Source: Marinobacter shengliensis (lineage in GTDB: Bacteria > Pseudomonadota > Gammaproteobacteria > Pseudomonadales > Oleiphilaceae). From it: DNA of 64,000 nucleotides. The notes under the pieces are model-generated. The model did no database searches, was not told the DNA's origin, and saw only the letters and a list, made by a program, of their open reading frames with translations. Location: the NCBI RefSeq assembly GCF_003007715.1, contig NZ_PXNO01000027.1, forward strand, positions 124,001 through 188,000, given 5' to 3'. Position numbers and translations under genes: made by a program. Positions 27,906 through 35,990 of the stretch are shown one piece after another. The first letter of the stretch is position 1; the number at the start of each line of letters is the position of its first letter.

Positions 27906-29423
27906 TCAGTCGTAGGCCTTCATCGGGGTAAAGCGCCTTAATTCGCTGAGCTTGTAACCGGTGTATTGCCCCATCAGCAGGATCAATCCCAGCACCACCA
28001 GATGCAGTTCCGGGAAGTTGAATGTCAGGTGCCCGGCCAGCGACGTGTTCATGGCCAGATAGGCACAAATTGCGACAAACAGGCTGCCGCTGCCTTGTAC
28101 CATAACTTCGCGGGCACCTTCCTCTTCCCAGAGTATGGACATTCGTTCAATGGTCCAGGCAATGATCACCATCGGGAAGAAAGTGACGGTCATGCCGGTA
28201 TTGAAGCCCATTTGATAGCCGATAATACTGAGTCCGGCGGTGATGAAGATCACCAGGATGATCAGCGCAGATATTCGTGAAACCAGAAGCAGGTTGAGGC
28301 TGGAGAGATAGCCTCGTAACAGCAGACCAATAGCGACTACCGACAGGAAAGCGATCAGTCCGGGCACCAGGGTTGTCTGAACAAACGCCACGGCAATCAA
28401 CACGGGCATGAATGTGCCGGAGGTGCGAACCCCGATGACAATCCGCATAAATGCCACGATCAGAGCCCCGATGGGCAGTAGCAGTAGCATCCGGAACATG
28501 CTTTGCTCTTCGATCGGGAGTTGGTAGAACCCCAATACCCCAAGGCCGTTCTTGTTGGCCTCCAGGGTGGCCAGCTGAAGTGCGGGCACCGTCTGCCGGA
28601 GCATGGAGAAGCTTACCTGGGAGTTGTCGCCGCCCACCACATCAAGCAGCGACTCCGACCCCTGGCGCCACAGCAGCAGGTTTTCCGGTACCCCCTGTTC
28701 GGCGGTTCTTGGGTCAAAGGTGAGCCAGCGGTCACCGTTATGTATCTGCAGGAACTGCATCAATTGCTGACGGCGGCGGGCATCTTCCAGTTTGAGTGCG
28801 TCGGCGGTGCGGGCTGGGATGCCAGCATGATTCAGCATTCGAACCAGCATTTGCAGGTAGTTGTCGTCAGCCACCAGCAGGGTGGTGTTCTGGGTTCGGC
28901 TGTCAGGCTGAAGCAGCCGGATTAGCTCCCGTGTCAGGCTTTCCGGAGAGCTGGAGCGTTCGTTAGCCTGGCGCAGTACTTCGCGGACTGCGGTAGCCTG
29001 GGGTTCTTCCCAAAAGGTGGGGGTTGGCCTCGGTTTTCGTGACCGCGCGGATTCCCCGGCACTGTCATCAGGCACAAACTGGGCTTTGAAATAGAGTGTC
29101 TGGGGGCCGGAGACATCCCGCTTGGTCCACTCGGCGCGCCGGCTGCCAGAGGTTTCGATAATGGAGAAACCATAGCCCGGGGACGCTGCTTGTTCGGTGA
29201 GGATGCTGAACCCCGGCGGTTGCTCGGGAATGTGCAGGCTTATCTGTGCCGCCTCATCCTGGCCGACAAAGTCCACCCGGGCTTCGATCATCCAGACTGG
29301 CCTTTGCTCGCCCGTCATCCAGGGGACGCCAAGCTCGATGTGCCGCCAGGTGGCAATGGAAATGCCGGCGGCGATCAGCAGCAGAACAAATGCGTAGAAC
29401 GGCGCTCTGGAGCGGACGGTCAT
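27906..29423 (-). CDS. UUP1-family inactive transglutaminase with 7TM domain
   Basis: 505 residues. One N-terminal membrane helix (about 9-25), a periplasmic region of about 300 residues with a transglutaminase-like fold (about 160-250; MLNHAGIPARTADALKLEDA) lacking a clear Cys-His-Asp triad, then seven hydrophobic helices (about 310-495). This matches the 'inactive transglutaminase' plus 7TM architecture. The ATG overlaps the upstream retropepsin gene stop by 4 nt, and the ATP-grasp gene follows after 1 nt, implying a functional unit spanning periplasm, membrane and cytosol. Biochemical role unknown. Confidence 0.88.
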   Translation of the reverse strand: MTVRSRAPFYAFVLLLIAAGISIATWRHIELGVPWMTGEQRPVWMIEARVDFVGQDEAAQISLHIPEQPPGFSILTEQAASPGYGFSIIETSGSRRAEWTKRDVSGPQTLYFKAQFVPDDSAGESARSRKPRPTPTFWEEPQATAVREVLRQANERSSSPESLTRELIRLLQPDSRTQNTTLLVADDNYLQMLVRMLNHAGIPARTADALKLEDARRRQQLMQFLQIHNGDRWLTFDPRTAEQGVPENLLLWRQGSESLLDVVGGDNSQVSFSMLRQTVPALQLATLEANKNGLGVLGFYQLPIEEQSMFRMLLLLPIGALIVAFMRIVIGVRTSGTFMPVLIAVAFVQTTLVPGLIAFLSVVAIGLLLRGYLSSLNLLLVSRISALIILVIFITAGLSIIGYQMGFNTGMTVTFFPMVIIAWTIERMSILWEEEGAREVMVQGSGSLFVAICAYLAMNTSLAGHLTFNFPELHLVVLGLILLMGQYTGYKLSELRRFTPMKAYD

Positions 29424-30220
29424 GAGTCATCTCCGTTATTCGCTCGCCTGCGGTAGGAGTCAGGAAGTTCCGTGGCGTATTCCTTACCCACGTCAATGAG
29501 CATGACATCCCGCAAAACGTTCCGGCCAATCAGTACCTCGTAGGTCAGGTTAGTCCTGTCGGCCAGGGTAAACTCGGCCACTTGCTGGTGGTCGCCGATG
29601 GCAAACTGGAGCTCCACCACCACGCGCCGTTCGGCTTCTTCGGCACTGGCCTGAATGACCCGAACACGGCGCGATATCTCCCGCTCCATGGTGACCCATT
29701 CGCCGTCCGCACCGGGCACAGGTACCTCAAAGCGTACCCAGTTGCTGCCATCCCGCTCGAAACGTTTGACGTTACGTGCGTGAATCGAGGATGTCTCTGC
29801 GCCACTGTCAATGCGTGCGGTGTAGATGTGCCCGGGGCCGGCCAGGTAAAACTTCTCTATTTCCCCCACAATCACTTTGCCTTTGAGCCTGTCGGCGCGC
29901 CCCTGGTTCTCTGCAACTGCAGGGCAAACCGGTGCTGCGGCTGGCGGGCAAACGGGCCTTTCAACCTGGGTAGCGATAGCATCGAGAATGGTTTGTGTGG
30001 CAGCGTCGCTTTTGTGGAGGAGTTGTTCATGCCGCACGGTGGCGTTGTTTTCCATCGTCACCTGCGTGGCTCTCTGGGTTTGTACCGACGTTCTCAGGTC
30101 TTCCATGTTATTTTTGGGGACCATGAAGTAACGATCTGCCGAGCAGCCGGTGATCACAAGCGCCATGGTTGGAATAACGAACATCAGGAAGCGCCGAGGC
30201 TGGAAGAACCTGTAACCCAT
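29420..30220 (-). CDS. Retropepsin-like aspartic protease, lipoprotein
   Basis: 266 residues. Lipoprotein signal peptide (lipobox ITGC, Cys 26), a helical linker (about 35-85), a Cys/Pro-rich segment (VCPPAAAPVCP), and a C-terminal domain of the RimK-associated 'ATP-dependent zinc protease' family, now regarded as retropepsin-like. The catalytic motif is D138-S-G (ARIDSGAETSSIHA), and a flap and dimer region follows (YEVLIGRNVLRDVMLIDVGK). Predicted location is periplasmic, lipid-anchored. It heads the operon with the 7TM and ATP-grasp genes. The pairing suggests the ligase adds, and the protease trims or processes, the same envelope substrate (inference). Confidence 0.88.
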   Translation of the reverse strand: MGYRFFQPRRFLMFVIPTMALVITGCSADRYFMVPKNNMEDLRTSVQTQRATQVTMENNATVRHEQLLHKSDAATQTILDAIATQVERPVCPPAAAPVCPAVAENQGRADRLKGKVIVGEIEKFYLAGPGHIYTARIDSGAETSSIHARNVKRFERDGSNWVRFEVPVPGADGEWVTMEREISRRVRVIQASAEEAERRVVVELQFAIGDHQQVAEFTLADRTNLTYEVLIGRNVLRDVMLIDVGKEYATELPDSYRRRANNGDDS

Positions 30221-30366
30221 TGATTTCCCCTGAGCTGGCTGCGGAAGCGGTTTCTGCGACCGATTATGAATGCAGCCTGTGAATGTGTTTCTGAATCAGG
30301 CGGCAAAGTATACTACACGTGACCTGTGTGAATACTTTACAGTTGGTTAAGGCCTTGAAAATCGAC

Positions 30367-30753
30367 TCAGGGTGAAATCAGTTGTTCCTGGCCAAGGGCG
30401 GTTTCCGAGCGGAGAAATTCCTGGATCACCGGGGAGCAATTCAGATAGAACAGCAACAGTTCGCGCTGGATATCCTGATCCTGAATGCGGGAGGCAAAGC
30501 CTACGATGTCTTTCAGCGTCTGGTCGCTCACAGCGCTGTGTTCATTTGTGGGCACTGACTGGCCATAGCGAGAGTTGAGAAGTTGGGTCAGGCGCTCAAG
30601 GTGAAATTCGCCGGTGTGGGTGATGTGAGGCAATACCCGTACAGACTCGCGCCCCGAGTGCGCATCTGAGGTGCAAAGTGCGTCATCCATGCATCCCGCA
30701 CCTGTTGCCGGCATGTTATCTACGCCCAGTTTTCTCCAGAGTGCCTTGAGCAT
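30367..30753 (-). CDS. Hypothetical protein, 128 residues
   Basis: Not recognised. Starts MLKALWRKLGVDNMPATGAG, with three cysteines in the first 30 residues region (GCMDDALCTSD), a middle segment with HITHTGEFHLERL, and a predicted helical C-terminal half (LKDIVGFASRIQDQDIQREL). No signal peptide or membrane helix. AGGA lies about 8 nt upstream of the ATG. It is on the same strand as the retropepsin operon but 146 nt upstream of it, so co-transcription is possible but unproven. Confidence 0.65.
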   Translation of the reverse strand: MLKALWRKLGVDNMPATGAGCMDDALCTSDAHSGRESVRVLPHITHTGEFHLERLTQLLNSRYGQSVPTNEHSAVSDQTLKDIVGFASRIQDQDIQRELLLFYLNCSPVIQEFLRSETALGQEQLISP

Positions 30754-31021
30754 GTGCTGGTCCTGCCTTGGCGCGTTCAGGGTTCGGAACCCTGCGCCGT
30801 TGAGAGATCCTTTTGTTCCTTGTAGAGCAATTTACGTTAGCCGTAAAGAGCCGGATTCCGTCACTTGCCGGAAATGCCGATCAGTCGAGGGCGGAATTGA
30901 GATCAGCACAGGTAATGAGGGTTTAACGGGCAAAAAGTTCCGCGCTTGGGGTAGACTGGTCCGCTAACACTAACCATTGAAAATCTTTGGTGTTAACACG
31001 CTACGAAAGGAGTTTCACGCT

Positions 31022-32689
31022 GTGGTCGATACCCTGACCAATCTTATGGAGCTACGCCCCGAATGGCTGGCCGGCTGGATTATCACGCTTCTGGTGGCGT
31101 GCGTCGCCTTGTTTGCTGGCCTGGTCTGGGCCGCTATGACAGTGCGCAAAGTTCGTGCCGCGCTGGATCTGAAGGCACAGGAACTGTCGGATCAGAATGC
31201 TCGGTTGCGCGAATCGGATCAGGCTCAGGCGTTGCACCATCAACACGTAAGCCATCTGGAACAGCAGATAGAGCAGCAGCGGCAAACCCTGCTGGAGCGG
31301 GATAACAGTATCGAGACCTGGCGCCAGAAAGCCACCAGTCTGGAGAACCGATTGGCCTCTACAGATTCGGAGTTGGCCAGTCGCCGGGACCGGTTAAGCC
31401 AGCTGGAGCAGGAGAACCGGGATCTCCGACTGCGGGCTGAGAGCCTGAGCGATGAGTTCAACCAGCTGAAAGTGGAGCTCCGGGAACAACAGGTGACCCT
31501 GGACAAAGAGCGCCGCTCGGCAGCGGAAAAAATGGAGCTGCTTGAGAAAAACCGGGACGCTCTCAAACAGGAGTTCGAGAACCTGGCCAACCGCATCTTT
31601 GACCAGAAAAGTGAGCGCTTCAGTCAGCAGTCGAAAACCAGCCTGGATTCCCTGCTCAACCCGTTCCGGGACCAGCTCCAGGACTTCCGCAAACGGGTTG
31701 AGGATGTATACACCACCGAAACCCGGGATCGCCAGGCCCTGCGAAGCGAAATTAAATCGCTGCAGGATCTGAACCGCCAGATTACCGAGGAAGCCGCCAA
31801 CCTGACTCGCGCCCTCAAAGGCGACAAGAGAGTTCAGGGCAACTGGGGGGAATTGATTCTTGAGCGAGTGTTGGAACGCTCAGGCCTGCGCAAGGGCGTG
31901 GAATACGAAACCCAGGGCAGCTACCGGGACGAAGACAACCAGCTAATGCGCCCCGATGTCATCGTACATCTGCCGGACCAGCGCAACCTGGTGGTAGACT
32001 CGAAAGTGTCACTGCTGGCTTACCAGCAGTGGGTAGTGGCCGAGGAAGACAGCGCCCGTGACGAAGCCCTCAAGCAACACGTAGAGGCGGTGCGCAGCCA
32101 TATCCGAAGCCTCAGTGAGAAAGACTACAGCCAGCTTAATGGCCTGCATTCTCCGGATTTCGTGCTGCTGTTCATGCCAATCGAGCCAGCCTTTGTGGCA
32201 GCATTCCAACAAGACGAGAACCTGTTCGCAGAAGCCTTTGAGCGAAAGATTATTGTGGTGACTCCCACCACCTTGCTGGCAACCCTGAGGACCATTGAAA
32301 ACATCTGGCGTTACGAACGGCAAAGCCAGAACGCCCGGCGGATTGCCGAGCGGGCCGGCGCGGTCTACGACAAACTTCGGGTGTTTGTGGAGGCTATGGA
32401 GCGCCTGGGCACCCAGCTGCACACGGCTCAGGGCACCTATGACAACGCCATGAATACGCTGACTCGTGGCCGTGGTAATCTGATCTCCCAGGCCAACCGG
32501 TTTGTTGAGCTTGGCGTTCGAGTTAAGAAGGAGCTACCCAAGGCCATTGTGGACCAGGCCGAGGTGGATGCGGATGACGAAGATGCCGATTCCGGCGAGC
32601 CGAAGCATACCGAGCTTGGCGCACCTACAGACGCAGGTAGCGACGCACCTGAGGTGTTGGAAGAAGGCACAAATGACAATCAGGAGTAG
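31022..32689 (+). CDS. rmuC: DNA recombination protein RmuC
   Basis: 555 residues from the GTG at 31022, which has AAAGGAG 9 nt upstream; a TTG at 30977 would add 15 residues but lacks a ribosome site. Seen: one N-terminal membrane helix (about 17-38), a coiled coil (about 45-205), then the RmuC nuclease-like domain (GDKRVQGNWGELILERVLER, PDVIVHLPDQRNLVVDSKVS with PD-(D/E)xK character, PTTLLATLRTIENIWRYE). The acidic C-tail is disordered. RmuC limits recombination between inverted repeats in E. coli. The next gene starts 4 nt after the stop. Confidence 0.95.
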   Translation: MVDTLTNLMELRPEWLAGWIITLLVACVALFAGLVWAAMTVRKVRAALDLKAQELSDQNARLRESDQAQALHHQHVSHLEQQIEQQRQTLLERDNSIETWRQKATSLENRLASTDSELASRRDRLSQLEQENRDLRLRAESLSDEFNQLKVELREQQVTLDKERRSAAEKMELLEKNRDALKQEFENLANRIFDQKSERFSQQSKTSLDSLLNPFRDQLQDFRKRVEDVYTTETRDRQALRSEIKSLQDLNRQITEEAANLTRALKGDKRVQGNWGELILERVLERSGLRKGVEYETQGSYRDEDNQLMRPDVIVHLPDQRNLVVDSKVSLLAYQQWVVAEEDSARDEALKQHVEAVRSHIRSLSEKDYSQLNGLHSPDFVLLFMPIEPAFVAAFQQDENLFAEAFERKIIVVTPTTLLATLRTIENIWRYERQSQNARRIAERAGAVYDKLRVFVEAMERLGTQLHTAQGTYDNAMNTLTRGRGNLISQANRFVELGVRVKKELPKAIVDQAEVDADDEDADSGEPKHTELGAPTDAGSDAPEVLEEGTNDNQE

Positions 32690-32693
32690 CGGT

Positions 32694-33575
32694 ATGTTGT
32701 CACCCAGAATTTTAAGCCTGGCCGGTGGACGGTCGTTAATGGTCGGCTTGGCAATGGTGGCCTCGTTGGCCACGGTTTCTGCCCACGGGCAGTCGTTGGC
32801 GCCTGAACATGAGATCCGCCGCCTGATGCTGGCTACCGAAGAGGCCGTCGCGGCGGAGCGTTGGGGTGAGGCGAGCGAATACCTGAACCGTCTGCAGAAG
32901 ATGGAAACCGAAAAGCCGGCGGATTATTTCTACTACCGTGGCCGAGCAATGTTGCAGGCCGGCCACCTCAACGAGGCACGGGCAGCCCTGGAAGCTTATG
33001 TGAGCAGGGCTGGAGTGGATGGACAGCACTACCAGCATTCACTGAAGCTGATCACCGATATTGAGAAAGAAAATCGCGCCAACGTTCGGGCGCTGGCCAA
33101 CGGCAATGGCGAAGCCAAAGAGCCCGTGGCCATTATCGAACCGGCGGGCGGCCAGGAGCTGAAAAGCCTGCGCCAGCTGTACCTGGCCGACTCAGACCGG
33201 GAGGCGTTGACCATCCATCTCAATGCCCTCTTGGAAACCGCCGGCTGGCGCAGGGACAAAACCGTGGTGCGGTTGGACCGGCCAGCAGACATCCGGTACC
33301 GGGTGAGCGTTGCCAACGGTAACCTGAACATTCAGGAAATCACCCGGAACACCGATGATACAACCGTCCGGAAGTCTGTTTCGCTGCCGGTATTTGGCGT
33401 AAACCCACAGCCCCGTTGGGACTGTGAGCCCGCTGTAGGCGCCTGCTGGATTTATGATCCGAGGGATGGCTCCCGGCTGTTCCAGCTGGCTCAAAGCCGA
33501 AACCAGGTGAACGAGATTGCCCTGACCCTGGGCCGACTGATTCGCAACCTGCAGCAGGGCAGTTCCGGCTCCTGA
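32694..33575 (+). CDS. Exported TPR-like protein of unknown function
   Basis: 293 residues with a signal peptide (about 1-32; GLAMVASLATVSAHGQS). A TPR-like pair follows (about 40-110; ERWGEASEYLNRLQKME, YYRGRAMLQAGHLNEARAAL), then a C-terminal region without a recognised family (RYRVSVANGNLNIQEITRNT, FGVNPQPRWDCEPAVGACWI with two Cys that could form a disulfide). AGGAG sits 7 nt before the ATG; the open frame upstream of that is a shadow of rmuC. Probably periplasmic and co-transcribed with rmuC. Confidence 0.8.
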   Translation: MLSPRILSLAGGRSLMVGLAMVASLATVSAHGQSLAPEHEIRRLMLATEEAVAAERWGEASEYLNRLQKMETEKPADYFYYRGRAMLQAGHLNEARAALEAYVSRAGVDGQHYQHSLKLITDIEKENRANVRALANGNGEAKEPVAIIEPAGGQELKSLRQLYLADSDREALTIHLNALLETAGWRRDKTVVRLDRPADIRYRVSVANGNLNIQEITRNTDDTTVRKSVSLPVFGVNPQPRWDCEPAVGACWIYDPRDGSRLFQLAQSRNQVNEIALTLGRLIRNLQQGSSGS

Positions 33576-33602
33576 TCCGCACTGATTGCAAGGTCCTGGC
33601 CG

Positions 33603-34634
33603 TTATTCGGCCAGGTCACCCCGTTCGCCCTCCCGCCAGGCACCCGGGGTGACGCCGGTCCACTTCTTGAAGGCCCGGTGAAACGTTGACGGCTCCGTAA
33701 AGCCCACCCGCTCGGCAATATCGTTGATCGGCAGCTCCTGATGGCTCAGGTAGTAAATGGCCATATCCCGACGCAGCAGATCCTTGATCTCCTGGAACGA
33801 CGTATTTTCCTGCTTGAGCCGCCGCCTGAGGGTTTGCGGGCTGGTGTGAAGCTCCTGGGCAATCCAGTCAAAATCCGGCATGGGCTTGGAAAAATCCCGG
33901 CCAATCAGCCCCCGAATTCTACCTGTCCAGGTGTTGCTTTCGTCCGGCCGGGATAACAGATCCGCAGGCGAGGTTTTCAGAAACTGGCGCATCTCCGGCT
34001 TGTCGCGAATCACCGGGGCGGAGAGAAAACGCTTGCTGAAGGTGAGGGCGATGCAGTCGGAGTCGAACGCCAGTGGGCAATGGAAGATATGGCGGTACTC
34101 ATCGCCATGCTCGGGGCGGGGATAGTTGAACTCCGCCTTCTCCAGCTCGACCGGCTGGCCAATCAGCCAGCTGCCCAGGCGGTGCCAGATCACCAGGATG
34201 CTCTCGCGCAGGAAATAGCTTGGGTCGTGAATCTCGCCCTCGATACGGGCCACCAGCCGGGCGTTGTCCTCGTTAACTTCCAGTTCCATGCTCACCATGG
34301 GCTCAAACAGGCGGGAGAAGCGGAACGCCTGCTCGTAGACTTCTTCCAGCGTCTGGCAATTAATCACCAGGGCGCACATGGTGGCAAAGGTGCCGGTGCG
34401 GGCCTTACGCGGCCCCATGCCCATAAACTCGTCACCGGTGCGGTTCCAGATCACCTGCATCAGCCGGCTGAACTGGTCGCTGCTTACCCGGGCCATGTCT
34501 ATGCGCAGCAAATCCGGCGAAATGCCGGCCTCCTGCAGCAGCGCACGGCTATCCAGCCCCAGGCGCTCCGCGCCGGAGAGGGATGCTTCAACGAAATGCT
34601 TTGAAACCGTAAGGGTAGACATAACCGGTGCCAT
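33603..34634 (-). CDS. AraC-family transcriptional regulator
   Basis: 343 residues with an N-terminal Arabinose_bd-type domain (about 20-205) and a C-terminal AraC HTH pair (about 240-335; IAQELHTSPQTLRRRLKQEN and INDIAERVGFTEPSTFHRAF). This layout matches OruR/ArgR-like or lipid-responsive AraC regulators. It is divergent from the CaiB-type gene at 34812 across 177 bp, so control of that gene is a reasonable guess. The effector is unknown. Confidence 0.92.
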   Translation of the reverse strand: MAPVMSTLTVSKHFVEASLSGAERLGLDSRALLQEAGISPDLLRIDMARVSSDQFSRLMQVIWNRTGDEFMGMGPRKARTGTFATMCALVINCQTLEEVYEQAFRFSRLFEPMVSMELEVNEDNARLVARIEGEIHDPSYFLRESILVIWHRLGSWLIGQPVELEKAEFNYPRPEHGDEYRHIFHCPLAFDSDCIALTFSKRFLSAPVIRDKPEMRQFLKTSPADLLSRPDESNTWTGRIRGLIGRDFSKPMPDFDWIAQELHTSPQTLRRRLKQENTSFQEIKDLLRRDMAIYYLSHQELPINDIAERVGFTEPSTFHRAFKKWTGVTPGAWREGERGDLAE

Positions 34635-34811
34635 TGATGGAAACGATGTTCATCATAAGTGCCCCGAGGGACAATGCAACCATCTGATTTCGCGAAAGAT
34701 GGAAGATTCTGCCAATGGGAATGAAGGAACCGGCAGTTGGCCCCCTCTGCAAAACCCGGCAGCATGAGCCAAAGTACTAACAATACCTCAGATCAACCAA
34801 TGGAGACGACC

Positions 34812-35882
34812 ATGGCAGGCCCACTGAACACCCTGAAAATACTCGATTTCAGCACCCTGTTACCCGGCCCCTACGCCACCATGATGCTCGCCGACATGGG
34901 CGCGGAAGTGTTGCGTGTGGAAGCGCCGGACAGGGTAGACCTGGCCAAGGTAATGCCCCCATTTGATGGCAAGTTCAGCACCACCTTCTCGTACCTCAGT
35001 CGTGGCAAGCAGACACTCCAGCTCAACCTGAAACAGCCTGAGAGCGTGGAGAAGGTGAAAGAACTGGTCAAAGACTACGACATCGTAGTGGAGCAATTCC
35101 GCCCGGGTGTGATGGATCGGCTGGGCATTGGCTACGAAACCCTCAAAGCCATCAACCCGAATCTGATTTACTGTGCCATCACCGGTTACGGCCAGACCGG
35201 CCCCTACAAAGACCGCGCCGGCCATGACATCAACTACCTGGCTATCTCCGGCGTCGCCAGCCATTGCGGCCGCGCCGACAGCGGCCCACCACCCATGGGT
35301 ATACAGGTTGCCGACGTGGCCGGCGGCTCTCACCACGCGGTGATGGGCATTCTCGCTGCGGTCATTCAGCGCCAACAAACCGGGCAGGGCGCCTTCATCG
35401 ACATCAGCATGACCGACGCCGCCTTCTCCCTCAACGCCATGGCCGGCGCCGCCGCCCTGGCCGGCGGCCAGCCCCAGAAGCCGGAGAGTGGAATGCTCAA
35501 CGGCGGCACCTTCTACGATTACTACCAGACCAGCGATGGCCGTTGGTTGTCGGTAGGCAGCCTGGAGCCGCAGTTCTCCGCGCGGTTGTGTGACACGCTC
35601 GGACTCAGCGAGGTGAAGAGCTTTGCCCTGAGCCAGAACCCTGAGCATCAGCAGAAGTTGAAGGCTGCCATTAAAGAGAAGATTGGAGCGAAAACGTTTG
35701 CCGATTGGCGGGCAATTTTTGCCGAGGTGGATGCTTGTGTGGAGCCTGTGCTGACGATCGAGGAGGCGGCGGAGCATCCGCAGATTGTGGCGCGGAGGAT
35801 GGTGGTTGAGAGGGATCGGGGGGATGGTGTGGGGCAGCAGCAGTTAGGTTGTCCGATTCGGCATGTTGCGGCGTCAGATTAA
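34812..35882 (+). CDS. CaiB/BaiF-family CoA-transferase or acyl-CoA racemase
   Basis: 356 residues of the class III CoA-transferase/alpha-methylacyl-CoA racemase family: LKILDFSTLLPGPYATMMLA, MGAEVLRVEAPDRVD, YCAITGYGQTGPYKDRAGHD with Asp as the likely catalytic residue, and ISMTDAAFSLNAM. Racemase versus transferase cannot be settled; the compact size and GHDINYLAISG favour the racemase-like branch. Start chosen at the ATG 34812 with GGAG 6 nt upstream; earlier in-frame ATGs at 34737, 34764 and 34800 lack family homology. Likely role in branched-chain or isoprenoid acyl-CoA degradation (inference). Confidence 0.88.
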   Translation: MAGPLNTLKILDFSTLLPGPYATMMLADMGAEVLRVEAPDRVDLAKVMPPFDGKFSTTFSYLSRGKQTLQLNLKQPESVEKVKELVKDYDIVVEQFRPGVMDRLGIGYETLKAINPNLIYCAITGYGQTGPYKDRAGHDINYLAISGVASHCGRADSGPPPMGIQVADVAGGSHHAVMGILAAVIQRQQTGQGAFIDISMTDAAFSLNAMAGAAALAGGQPQKPESGMLNGGTFYDYYQTSDGRWLSVGSLEPQFSARLCDTLGLSEVKSFALSQNPEHQQKLKAAIKEKIGAKTFADWRAIFAEVDACVEPVLTIEEAAEHPQIVARRMVVERDRGDGVGQQQLGCPIRHVAASD

Positions 35883-35990
35883 AGAGTGAATTGGCGTTCA
35901 TTTGCGGGCAAAAACTAAAGTCGTCTGCTAATTTGTGATAGTGAGTCAGGTTTTTGGCTCCTATCCAACAATTACAATGGACGATTTATT

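Noticed and set aside
31052-31596. Minus-strand frames opposite rmuC rich in Ser/Arg
   Set aside because: Reverse reading of the rmuC coiled coil; low complexity.
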